DNA of 64,000 nt. Source: Stercoripulliclostridium_A sp045577735. GTDB lineage: Bacteria > Bacillota > Clostridia > Christensenellales > DTU072. Below, piece by piece: positions 14,715-22,002 of this stretch. The stretch is taken from positions 1-64,000 of the forward strand of contig JAZNIY010000008.1 of assembly GCA_045577735.1 (NCBI GenBank). Reading direction: 5' to 3'. The translations under genes and the position numbers were made by a program. How positions within the stretch are numbered: position 1 is the first letter of the stretch; each line of letters starts with the position of its first letter. Under the pieces are notes generated by a model. That model had not been told where the DNA came from. It worked only from the letters and a program-made list of their open reading frames with translations, and ran no database searches.

Positions 14715-15983
14715 CTACGCCTTCTTTTTTGCAAGTTTTTCCTTTAATCCCCCAATGAGTTCAACAATGGGAAGCTTGCCCTTTTCGGTAATTTCACCCG
14801 CCTTTTGCAAGCATATCTTGGTGAGGAGTGGCCCTACTATTTCGTAGAATAGCGTTGCACATAGTATAACGGTAACTATGCTTTGACTTATGGTTTGTAG
14901 TGCGGGCTCCCCGGCTACCGTTTGTGCCATACCTATTGCAACACCGGCTTGGGGAAGAAGAGTAATACCCAAGTAATTCTTAACGTTTTTGTCAGCCTTT
15001 GTAACAAGTCCTCCAAGGAAAGCTCCACTATATTTACCAAGTGAACGGAATACTATATAAACCACACCTATAACACCAATATAGGGGATTATGGTAAGGT
15101 CTAACGTTGCGCCGGAGATAACGAAGAACAACATGAATAGCGGAGGCGTCCATCTTTCTTGACCGTCTAGAATTATAACGGCATCCTTTCTAGCATTGGT
15201 AAAAGCAGCACCTATCATCATGCAAATGAGAAGGGAGCTCATATGTACCCCTAAAATTTCTATTTGACACAAACCAACTGCAATAAGTACGGTTGCAACC
15301 ATTGCGCTAAGTCTATTGGCACGCGACTTGAACAAATTGCAAACGAAAGCAAGAATAATGCCAAGTACGCAACCTATGCCCAAACTCAAAACGATTTCAA
15401 GTAAGGGATTTAGTGCGATGGCTTTAGCGGTAATTTCCCCACCACCTGCCAGCACCTTTGCTACGCCAAAACATATAGCGAAAACGATAAGGCCTATTGC
15501 ATCGTCAAAAGCAACTACGGGAAGCAAGGTTTCGGTAACGGGACCTCTTGCCTTGTATTGGCGCACAACCATTAGCGTTGCCGCGGGTGCCGTTGCCGTA
15601 GCAATTGCAGAAAGTAGGAGTATTGCCGGCGTGCTAATAAGCGTGGGGTCTATCGCTTGCACTACAAACAGGCTGGACATAACTAGAGCAACTGCTCCAA
15701 ATGCTTGCAAGAAAGTTATGGTAAGCACCTTACCACCCAATCTTTTAATAGAATCAATCTTAAATTCTCCACCAATGGAAAAGGCAATAAAGCCTAGCGC
15801 AATGGTAGAAATAAAACTAATATCACTCAAATTTGAGGTATTAAGTAGGTTTATGCAGTGTGGCCCCACCAAAATACCGGCAATCAAATATCCCGTAACG
15901 TTTGGTAGGTTGAATAGCTTCATGACTCTGTTGAGTATTAAGCCAAACACCATAGCAAGCGCTACACCTAATATAGCATTCAT
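14715..15983 (-). CDS. CPA2-type cation:proton antiporter
   Basis: A 422-residue membrane protein of the monovalent cation:proton antiporter-2 family, with about 12-13 predicted helices. Family signs are LPNVTGYLIAGILVGP near residues 26-40, an unwound helix region with TATAPAATLMVVRQY, and AFDDAIG (about 158-164) holding the paired Asp used in ion exchange. The C-terminal tail is short and no TrkA-N domain is fused. The preceding gene encodes a small PII-like protein only 47 bases upstream, so that protein may be its regulator. In a cell with a Na+-exporting decarboxylase, Na+/H+ exchange is the likely role, although K+ cannot be excluded. Confidence 0.88.
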   Translation of the reverse strand: MNAILGVALAMVFGLILNRVMKLFNLPNVTGYLIAGILVGPHCINLLNTSNLSDISFISTIALGFIAFSIGGEFKIDSIKRLGGKVLTITFLQAFGAVALVMSSLFVVQAIDPTLISTPAILLLSAIATATAPAATLMVVRQYKARGPVTETLLPVVAFDDAIGLIVFAICFGVAKVLAGGGEITAKAIALNPLLEIVLSLGIGCVLGIILAFVCNLFKSRANRLSAMVATVLIAVGLCQIEILGVHMSSLLICMMIGAAFTNARKDAVIILDGQERWTPPLFMLFFVISGATLDLTIIPYIGVIGVVYIVFRSLGKYSGAFLGGLVTKADKNVKNYLGITLLPQAGVAIGMAQTVAGEPALQTISQSIVTVILCATLFYEIVGPLLTKICLQKAGEITEKGKLPIVELIGGLKEKLAKKKA

Positions 15984-16030
15984 ATTCTCTTCCTTTTCTA
16001 ATATACGTAATTTACGTTCTGTGTGTCAAA

Positions 16031-16357
16031 TTATAATCCTTCGTAGTCGGTTACGGGAATGGAAAACATTACGCCTTTGTGGGTAAGATCCTTTACTATA
16101 TCCCTAACCTTTTGCTTAACTTGCTCCATTTTGTCGGGTTCAACAAGCATCATAAGAGTGTGACCGGAGTCGAAATGACGTCTCGAAATCTTTGTCAAAA
16201 AGCCAAATACGGGAACGGCTTCCACGCTATCTTCGTGCATTGCATTATGTACGCTAACGCTGGGAAGTACGATTCCGTTTAGTCCCACGTCGTTTATTTC
16301 ATGTATAACGTGCTTAAATTCACTTTCATTTTTTAGGTTGATAACTAGTAGATGCAT
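16031..16357 (-). CDS. Small PII-like protein, probable antiporter regulator
   Basis: A 108-residue soluble protein encoded directly before the antiporter gene. The order of beta and alpha segments (MHLLVINL start, a helix with FKHVIHEIND, then GIVLPSVSV, a flexible loop, HTLMMLVEPDKMEQVKQKV, and IPVTDYEGL at the end) resembles the ferredoxin-like fold of PII signalling proteins. The resemblance is structural by pattern only: no Tyr-51 T-loop signature is seen. AAAGGAGG lies before the ATG and a near-consensus promoter stands upstream. I infer that it senses a small ligand and controls the antiporter. Confidence 0.6.
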   Translation of the reverse strand: MHLLVINLKNESEFKHVIHEINDVGLNGIVLPSVSVHNAMHEDSVEAVPVFGFLTKISRRHFDSGHTLMMLVEPDKMEQVKQKVRDIVKDLTHKGVMFSIPVTDYEGL

Positions 16358-16381
16358 ATGTGCCTCCTTTAATTCAAGCGA

Positions 16382-16410
16382 ATTATAGACCTTTAACTAC
16401 GTTAAGTCAA
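16382..16410 (-). promoter_or_regulatory. Promoter of the PII-like/antiporter operon
   Basis: On the minus strand TTGACT (16405-16410), 17-base spacer, TATAAT (16382-16387). It is divergent from the ttdA promoter, the two -35 boxes being 24 bases apart. Confidence 0.85.
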
Positions 16411-16434
16411 ATGATTTACAAAAAATATTGGGGC

Positions 16435-16463
16435 TTGATATAAAAATTTTCGCGTGGTATAAT
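16435..16463 (+). promoter_or_regulatory. ttdA promoter, leaderless configuration
   Basis: TTGATA (16435-16440), 17-base spacer, TATAAT (16458-16463), six bases, then ATG (16470). No ribosome binding site can fit, so the transcript should begin at or next to the start codon. Confidence 0.8.
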
Positions 16464-16469
16464 GAGCCT

Positions 16470-17372
16470 ATGACGAATTACACCAAAGAACAAGAAAAAT
16501 TTATTGGCTCCATAGAAAGAGCTCTCGATATTTGCGCAAAGCAACTGCCCGACGACGTCGTTACTCGCCTTGAAGAAATGAGTGCAAAAGAGGATAATCC
16601 ATCGGCACAAGCCTTTTACGACAGCTATTTTACCAATTTAGAAAGGGCACAATCTCTTAATCGCCCCATCTGTCAAGACACCGGCGTAGTCAATTTTTAC
16701 CTTAAAGTCGGCACACGTTTCCCCCTTATAGACAGCCTTGAAGAATTGCTAACCGAAAGCGTTAGAAGGGCTACTGCCAGCGTACCCCTTCGCCACAACG
16801 CAGTAGAAACCTTCATAGAGAAAAATACCGGAACCAACCTTGGTACCAAGGTTCCCTATTTCGAGTATGAAATCGTCCCTCAAAGCGACAAGTTGGAAAT
16901 GACCGTTTACCTTGCAGGTGGGGGCTCCTCCCTTCCCGGCAGAGCCACCGTTATGGTGCCGTCTGCAGGCTACGGCGCCGTTATGGAGTTCGTAATGGAT
17001 ACCATGGTAAACTTCGGTATTAACGCCTGCCCGCCCCTCGTCGTCGGTGTGGGAATAGGCCCTTGCGTGGCAAGCTCGGCGCGCCTAGCAAAAAAGGCTA
17101 CTTTGCGCATTATAGGCTCCCATAACCCTAAAACCGAGGTTGCCAAAGTAGAAAATATGCTATACGATGCTTTGAATGATGTAGGCATTGGGCCACAAGG
17201 GCTTGGTGGCAAAGAAAGCGTAATGGCCGTTCACGTTGAAAACATGGCTCGTCACCCCTCTTCCTTCGGCGTTGCCGTTGCATTCGGTTGTTGGGCACAT
17301 CGCAGAATGAATCTTACCATCGACGGCTCTCTAAATACTATTTGCCACACTCACAAGGGGGCAAAACTATGA
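16470..17372 (+). CDS. ttdA: L(+)-tartrate dehydratase / class I fumarase alpha subunit
   Basis: The 300-residue alpha subunit of an oxygen-labile [4Fe-4S] hydro-lyase. The length and many segments match E. coli TtdA (303 residues): NRPICQDTG (Cys68), PLRHNAVE, the Gly-rich AGGGSSLPGRA, NACPPLVVGVGIG, GIGPQGLGG and GCWAHRR (Cys274). The mid-protein cysteine appears as Cys187 or Cys199. It forms a heterotetramer with TtdB and converts L(+)-tartrate to oxaloacetate; relatives act as fumarase, so substrate is not certain. An in-frame extension to 16428 would run through the promoter, so ATG 16470 is chosen. It overlaps ttdB by ATGA. Confidence 0.88.
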   Translation: MTNYTKEQEKFIGSIERALDICAKQLPDDVVTRLEEMSAKEDNPSAQAFYDSYFTNLERAQSLNRPICQDTGVVNFYLKVGTRFPLIDSLEELLTESVRRATASVPLRHNAVETFIEKNTGTNLGTKVPYFEYEIVPQSDKLEMTVYLAGGGSSLPGRATVMVPSAGYGAVMEFVMDTMVNFGINACPPLVVGVGIGPCVASSARLAKKATLRIIGSHNPKTEVAKVENMLYDALNDVGIGPQGLGGKESVMAVHVENMARHPSSFGVAVAFGCWAHRRMNLTIDGSLNTICHTHKGAKL

Positions 17373-17965
17373 AAAAAATACTAACTACCCCCATGAAAAC
17401 GGAAGATATATCCTCGTTAAAAATAGGTGACGTCGTCTACCTAACGGGCACTCTCGTAACTGCTCGCGACAGTGGGCACAAAAGGCGCGTAATTGAAGGC
17501 GTAATTCCCTCTACCACTCTTGAAGGTGGCGCCGTTTTCCACGCCGGCCCCATTACCAAAAAGAATGGCGACCAATGGGAGATAGTGGCTATTGGTCCTA
17601 CTACTTCTATGCGCATGGAAAAATACGAAAGCGAGTTTATTAAGGAAACGGGCGCAAAGCTTATTATCGGTAAGGGAGGAATGGGTGAAAAGACCACCTC
17701 TGCTTGCAAAGGGTACAAAGCCGTACACGCCGTCTTCCCCGGTGGCTCTGCCGTTGTCGGGGCTTCTCAAGTGGAAGAAGTGGTGAGCGCAGAGTGGTTA
17801 GACCTTGGTATGCCGGAAGCATTCTATACTTTACGCGTAAAAGAGTTCGGTCCCCTCATCATCTCCATCGATACCGAAGGCAACAACCTCTTTGAAAACA
17901 ACAAGGTCATTTTTGAGGAAAAGAAAAACAAAGCGTTACTCTCGCTTAAAAATAAACTTTCATAA
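17369..17965 (+). CDS. ttdB: L(+)-tartrate dehydratase / class I fumarase beta subunit
   Basis: A 198-residue beta subunit. It begins MKKILTTPMKTEDI and continues GDVVYLTGTLVTARD, FHAGPI, VAIGPTTSMRME, KLIIGKGGMG and VKEFGPLIISID, which follows E. coli TtdB (201 residues) closely along its whole length. It supplies the swinging C-terminal domain of the hydro-lyase that closes over the substrate held at the Fe-S cluster of TtdA. The ATG overlaps the ttdA stop (ATGA), so the two are translationally coupled. Oxaloacetate, the product if tartrate is the substrate, is what the Oad complex at 932-5890 uses. Confidence 0.9.
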   Translation: MKKILTTPMKTEDISSLKIGDVVYLTGTLVTARDSGHKRRVIEGVIPSTTLEGGAVFHAGPITKKNGDQWEIVAIGPTTSMRMEKYESEFIKETGAKLIIGKGGMGEKTTSACKGYKAVHAVFPGGSAVVGASQVEEVVSAEWLDLGMPEAFYTLRVKEFGPLIISIDTEGNNLFENNKVIFEEKKNKALLSLKNKLS

Positions 17966-17982
17966 TAAATAATAAGGAAATA

Positions 17983-19275
17983 ATGAACAAGGAAAAGCTA
18001 CAAGATCATTTGTCAAAGTGTTGCCCCATACTTTTTTTCAGCGCCCTCACGGGTGTGTTTAGTGGCGTTGTAGTCGTTCTTTATTCCTTCATTGCAGAGC
18101 TCCTGTTCCACTCTTCAAAAGATTTGTACAAAAAGGTCGCGGAAAATCCCGCCTTTATTCCCCTACTGTTCCTAGCTCTCGTAATTCTTGCGTTTTTAAG
18201 TTACGTTATAATCAAATTTCTTCCCGAAGCAAAAGGTAATGGTATTGCCGCTAACGAAGCACACGACAGGGCTTTGCATCCCCTCTCTTGGTGGCGCACT
18301 ATCGTGGGCACGATTTTGGGCTCATACGTTTCATTTTTCGGTGGTTTATCCTTTGGCGTAGAAGGTCCCTCTACTGCAATTGGAACCTCTATCGGCGCCC
18401 TACTTTCCAAACTATACAAAGGCAAAAAGGTGTCGGAAAAGGACCGTAAAGAATTAAAAACCTCGGTTACCGTGTCCGGTTTTTCGGCTTCGATAACCTC
18501 TGCCTTTAACGCACCCATTACCGGTCTTGTTTTCACAATAGAGGAACTTGAACAAAAGTTTAGCCCCTACGTTATACTCGCAGCTTGTGGTAGCGTCGTA
18601 ACCTCACTGTTTACTTCAACGGCTTTACGCTCCCTACTCGGCATGCAAGAAAGACTCCTCAACGTAGCAATTAACGCCCTCCCCTTCGCTCATTCCTGGA
18701 CACTCCTTATATTAGGCGTAATATGTGGGCTTATGGCAGTAGTATTTAGCAAATCGTTAGTACTTATTAAAGAGATTAAGTTCGTTAAAAAACTTCATCC
18801 ATTAGTAAAGTTAATTATCGCCTATCTCCTTACCGGTACGGTAGGCATCTTTCTAATATCTGCACTTGGTAGTGGCGCAAGTTTACTTCAAGACGTTGTT
18901 TCATCCAATCTCTCTTGGTGGATGCTTCTCGTTCTTCTTCTGGTTAAAATTATCCTCACGCTTCTCGCTATGGGCTCAGACTCCATAGGTGGAATCCTTC
19001 TTCCCACCCTTAGTATTGGTGCGCTAATAGGTGCGCTTATGGGCAAACTTTTCATTCAGTTAGGAGTCCCGGAAGAGTATTTTTTAACATTCGCCATAGT
19101 TGGCTCGGCTGCATTTTTGGGTGCAACTTTCCGTACTCCAATAACGGCAATCGTACTCGTTATCGAAATAACCGGCTCGCTTTCCGGTGGCTTCGCAATT
19201 GGCATAGAGGTGCTAATTGCCTTCTTGCTTGCCGAGCTATTTAACCAAAGACCGAAAACCAAAGACTTGTTTTAA
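17983..19275 (+). CDS. ClC family chloride channel/antiporter
   Basis: A 430-residue membrane protein of the voltage-gated chloride channel family. The anion-pathway motif GVEGPST is present with its gating Glu, as is the later G-x-F-x-P-like segment (GGILLPTLS) and the conserved ATFRTPI near the end. No cytoplasmic CBS domains follow, which is usual in bacteria. AAGGAA stands before the ATG, 18 bases after ttdB, so it belongs to the ttd operon. A role in charge or pH balance, or in anion exchange during organic acid use, is inferred from position only; fluoride (CLC-F) signatures are not seen. Confidence 0.9.
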   Translation: MNKEKLQDHLSKCCPILFFSALTGVFSGVVVVLYSFIAELLFHSSKDLYKKVAENPAFIPLLFLALVILAFLSYVIIKFLPEAKGNGIAANEAHDRALHPLSWWRTIVGTILGSYVSFFGGLSFGVEGPSTAIGTSIGALLSKLYKGKKVSEKDRKELKTSVTVSGFSASITSAFNAPITGLVFTIEELEQKFSPYVILAACGSVVTSLFTSTALRSLLGMQERLLNVAINALPFAHSWTLLILGVICGLMAVVFSKSLVLIKEIKFVKKLHPLVKLIIAYLLTGTVGIFLISALGSGASLLQDVVSSNLSWWMLLVLLLVKIILTLLAMGSDSIGGILLPTLSIGALIGALMGKLFIQLGVPEEYFLTFAIVGSAAFLGATFRTPITAIVLVIEITGSLSGGFAIGIEVLIAFLLAELFNQRPKTKDLF

Positions 19276-19297
19276 ATTTCTAAAGCTATTAGGCTCC

Positions 19298-19325
19298 AAT
19301 TAAAAAATTTTAATTTTTTTCTTTT
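19298..19325 (+). terminator. AT-rich terminator after the ttd-ClC operon
   Basis: AATTAAAA (19298-19305) pairs with TTTTAATT (19308-19315), then a run of T. The stem has no G-C pair and is therefore weak. Confidence 0.4.
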
Positions 19326-19331
19326 TACTAC

Positions 19332-19360
19332 TTGAAATCCAAGTTTCATAGTGCTATACT
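19332..19360 (+). promoter_or_regulatory. Promoter of the 37-residue peptide gene
   Basis: TTGAAA (19332-19337), 17-base spacer, TATACT (19355-19360). A ribosome binding site and a small open frame follow at once. Confidence 0.65.
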
Positions 19361-19388
19361 ACTAAACATTAAAAGCAAAGGACGTTGT

Positions 19389-19502
19389 ATGAGAAAGAAT
19401 GGCTCTCACAATCAAATAGCATCTTTTTCCAACTTTAAATTTAAGGTTATGGCTATTTGCGCTATTATTTCCATTATAATATCCATTATTATTATCCCCT
19501 AG
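19389..19502 (+). CDS. Small membrane peptide of 37 residues, unknown function
   Basis: An ATG at 19389 has AAAGGA seven bases upstream and a good promoter 30 bases upstream, and the frame runs 37 codons to TAG 19500-19502. The peptide has a polar first half (MRKNGSHNQ) and one hydrophobic helix of about 17 residues made mainly of Ile, ending IIIIP. A GC-rich palindrome (ATCCCC-TA-GGGG) overlaps the stop and could end transcription or fold the mRNA. Nothing in the sequence names a function: a regulatory membrane peptide or a type I toxin-like peptide are possibilities. Confidence 0.5.
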   Translation: MRKNGSHNQIASFSNFKFKVMAICAIISIIISIIIIP

Positions 19503-19567
19503 GGGGGATATATTTTAGGCGCTAGTCCAGCAGAGTACAACGGACAAATTAATAGTAGTTTTAAAAT

Positions 19568-19665
19568 CCACCGTAGGTGGTCTTTACTTTTGTGTTTAGA
19601 ATTGTTGCCCACCACGGATAAATATTATATAATAGGAAAAGTTTAAAAAATAGGTGCAACACCTA
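19568..19665 (+). promoter_or_regulatory. Promoter of the XRE-AMP ligase gene with flanking palindromes
   Basis: TTGCCC (19605-19610), 17-base spacer, TATAAT (19628-19633). Two palindromes bracket it: CCACC-GTA-GGTGG (19568-19580) and TAGGTG-CAA-CACCTA (19651-19665). The halves share GGTG/CACC, so they are candidate operators, perhaps for the HTH domain of the protein encoded here. The second could also fold in the mRNA just before the ribosome binding site AAGGA (19670-19674). Confidence 0.5.
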
Positions 19666-19678
19666 ATATAAGGAATAT

Positions 19679-21946
19679 ATGTATAATAATTACGAAATCA
19701 AGCAAATTGCAACCCGTTTAAAGTATCTACGCGAAGCTTCCGACGTTAGCGTTGAAGAAGCAGCAAAAGTCGCTCAAGTAAGCATCTCCGAGTATCGCGA
19801 TGCTGAAGCCGGCAAGGTTGATTTTACTTTCAACTTCCTACAAAAGCTTGCAAAACATTTTGGCGTTGATATCATTCAACTTATCGCCGGTGAAACGCCC
19901 CGTCTTACAGGTTTCCAAGTAACGCGTAAAGGCGAAGGTAGAAGCCTTGAAAGAGAGCACGGCTTTGAATATATCCACCGCGCTGCAATCTTCAAAGACA
20001 AGAGCGCAGAACCCTTCTTGGTAACAGCAAAGTACGACCCCGAAGAGGCAAACAAGCCCGTACAAGTTTCCACCCACGACGACCAAGAGTTCGACTATAT
20101 TTTGGAGGGTAAACTTCGCGTTACTATCGACAACTACACCACCATTCTAACCGAGGGCGATTCCATATACTACAACGCAAATCTTCCCCACGGTATGGTT
20201 GCATACGACGGAGATTGCAAATTCCTGGCAGTAGTTATTAAAAATTCCAAGACCCTTTCCGAAATTCACGAGCTCACCAGCGTTGATGCAAGTGAAACCA
20301 ACAAGGAATACAAGGAAATCTTCCACAAGTTCATGACCCCCACTCTTGATGAAAAAGGTAGACTTGTTAAACTTGATTTCCATCCCGAAAACAACTACAA
20401 CTTTGGTTATGACGTTGTTGATGCTATTGCCGAAAAGTCACCCGACAAAACGGCTATGGTATGGCTCGATAACCAAAAGAACGAACGCATTTTCTCCTTC
20501 CGTGATATGAGTGAAGAGTCCAATCGTACTGCAAACTACTTCCGTTCTTTGGGAATTGGTAAGGGCGACGCCGTTATGTTGGTGCTTAAGCGCAGATATC
20601 AATTCTGGTACGCAATGGTAGCTCTACATAAGCTGGGCGCAGTAGCAGTACCTGCAAGCAACCAACTTATGGCTCACGATTATGAATATCGCTTCAACAC
20701 CGCTAAGATTAAGGCCGTAGTTATGGTCGGCGACGATTATATGCAAAACGAGTGTGAAGAAGCGCTAAAGACCTCCCCCACCGTTAAGACGCTAATTCAA
20801 GTTGGTGGCACAATGAGAGAGGGTTGGAATGACTTTGATGCAGAAATGCCTAAGTTTAGTGAAAAACTCGATAGAGTAGACACCAAAATTGACGATATCT
20901 GCCTAATGTACTTCACCTCCGGTACCGAAGGATATCCCAAAATTGCAGCACACTCCCAAAAATACAACCTCGGTCACTTGGTAACCGCTAAATATTGGCA
21001 CAACGTTGACAGAAACGGCTTGCACTTTACCATCTCCGATACCGGTTGGGGTAAATCCGTTTGGGGCAAGCTCTATGGTCAATGGCTTTCCGAAGCTGCA
21101 GTATTCACCTATGACTTTGACAAATTCAAGGCAGAGGATATTCTCCCCTTGTTCGCAAAATATCATATTACCACCTTCTGCGCTCCTCCCACGATGCTAC
21201 GTTTCTTCTTGCTAGCAGACATCAATAAATACGATCTCTCCTCCTTGAAGTACGTTACCACGGCAGGCGAAGCTCTTAACAGAGAGGTATTCGACCAATT
21301 CTACAAGACCACCGGCCTTAAGATTAGAGAAGGCTTTGGTCAAACCGAAACCACCCTTACCATCGCTAACCTCGTTAATAACGACATACGTCTTGGCTCC
21401 ATGGGTAAACCCACTCCCCAATATGACGTTGATATCGTTGACGAAAACGGCAACACCTGTAAAGACGGTGAAGTTGGCGAAATCGTAATTCGCATCGATA
21501 ACGGCGCACCTTACGGCTTGTACACCGGCTACTTCCTAAACGAAGAAGCAACCAAAAAGGCAATGCATGACGGCTTGTACCACACGGGCGATATGGCATG
21601 GCGCGACGAGGACGGATTCTTCTGGTATATGAGCCGTATAGACGACGTCATCAAGTCAAGTGGATATCGCATTGGACCATTCGAAATAGAGTCAGTTATC
21701 ATGGAACTCCCCTACGTTGTGGAATGTGCAATTACCGGTGTTCCCGACCCCATCCGTGGCCAAGTTGTTAAGGCAACAATCGTACTAAAAGAAGGCGTTG
21801 AGGGCAACGAACAACTCAAAAAGGATATCCAAACCTATGTTAAGACACACACTGCGCCTTACAAATACCCCAGAGTAATCGACTTTGTTAAAGAGCTCCC
21901 ACGTACCACTAACGGTAAGATAAGAAGGGTTGCACTAAGAAAATAA
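19679..21946 (+). CDS. XRE-cupin regulator fused to an acyl-CoA synthetase (AMP-forming)
   Basis: A 755-residue three-part protein. Residues about 8-65 are an XRE-type helix-turn-helix (LREASDVSVEEAAKVAQVS). Residues about 110-190 are a cupin beta barrel with HDDQEFDYILEGKL and PHGM. Residues about 235-755 are an ANL-family adenylating enzyme with the P-loop YFTSGTEGYPK, FGQTE, YHTGD and the C-terminal catalytic Lys region TTNGKIRR. The enzyme part resembles medium-chain or acetyl-type acyl-CoA synthetases. XRE-cupin proteins are normally separate regulators, so a protein that may bind DNA, sense a ligand and activate an acid is odd. AAGGA precedes the ATG. A perfect terminator follows. Confidence 0.9.
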   Translation: MYNNYEIKQIATRLKYLREASDVSVEEAAKVAQVSISEYRDAEAGKVDFTFNFLQKLAKHFGVDIIQLIAGETPRLTGFQVTRKGEGRSLEREHGFEYIHRAAIFKDKSAEPFLVTAKYDPEEANKPVQVSTHDDQEFDYILEGKLRVTIDNYTTILTEGDSIYYNANLPHGMVAYDGDCKFLAVVIKNSKTLSEIHELTSVDASETNKEYKEIFHKFMTPTLDEKGRLVKLDFHPENNYNFGYDVVDAIAEKSPDKTAMVWLDNQKNERIFSFRDMSEESNRTANYFRSLGIGKGDAVMLVLKRRYQFWYAMVALHKLGAVAVPASNQLMAHDYEYRFNTAKIKAVVMVGDDYMQNECEEALKTSPTVKTLIQVGGTMREGWNDFDAEMPKFSEKLDRVDTKIDDICLMYFTSGTEGYPKIAAHSQKYNLGHLVTAKYWHNVDRNGLHFTISDTGWGKSVWGKLYGQWLSEAAVFTYDFDKFKAEDILPLFAKYHITTFCAPPTMLRFFLLADINKYDLSSLKYVTTAGEALNREVFDQFYKTTGLKIREGFGQTETTLTIANLVNNDIRLGSMGKPTPQYDVDIVDENGNTCKDGEVGEIVIRIDNGAPYGLYTGYFLNEEATKKAMHDGLYHTGDMAWRDEDGFFWYMSRIDDVIKSSGYRIGPFEIESVIMELPYVVECAITGVPDPIRGQVVKATIVLKEGVEGNEQLKKDIQTYVKTHTAPYKYPRVIDFVKELPRTTNGKIRRVALRK

Positions 21947-21960
21947 TACACAATAATAAA

Positions 21961-21986
21961 GGCACTCCGTATGGAGTGCCTTTTTT
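21961..21986 (+). terminator. Terminator after the XRE-AMP ligase gene
   Basis: GGCACTCC (21961-21968) pairs with GGAGTGCC (21973-21980), loop GTAT, then six T. The stem core equals that of the terminator at 5915. Confidence 0.9.
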
Positions 21987-22002
21987 GTTTTTAACTATCC
22001 TT

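Noticed and set aside
16428..16469. N-terminal extension of ttdA to 16428
   Set aside because: The extension would be read through the -35 and -10 boxes, so it cannot be transcribed from that promoter, and it matches no TtdA N-terminus.
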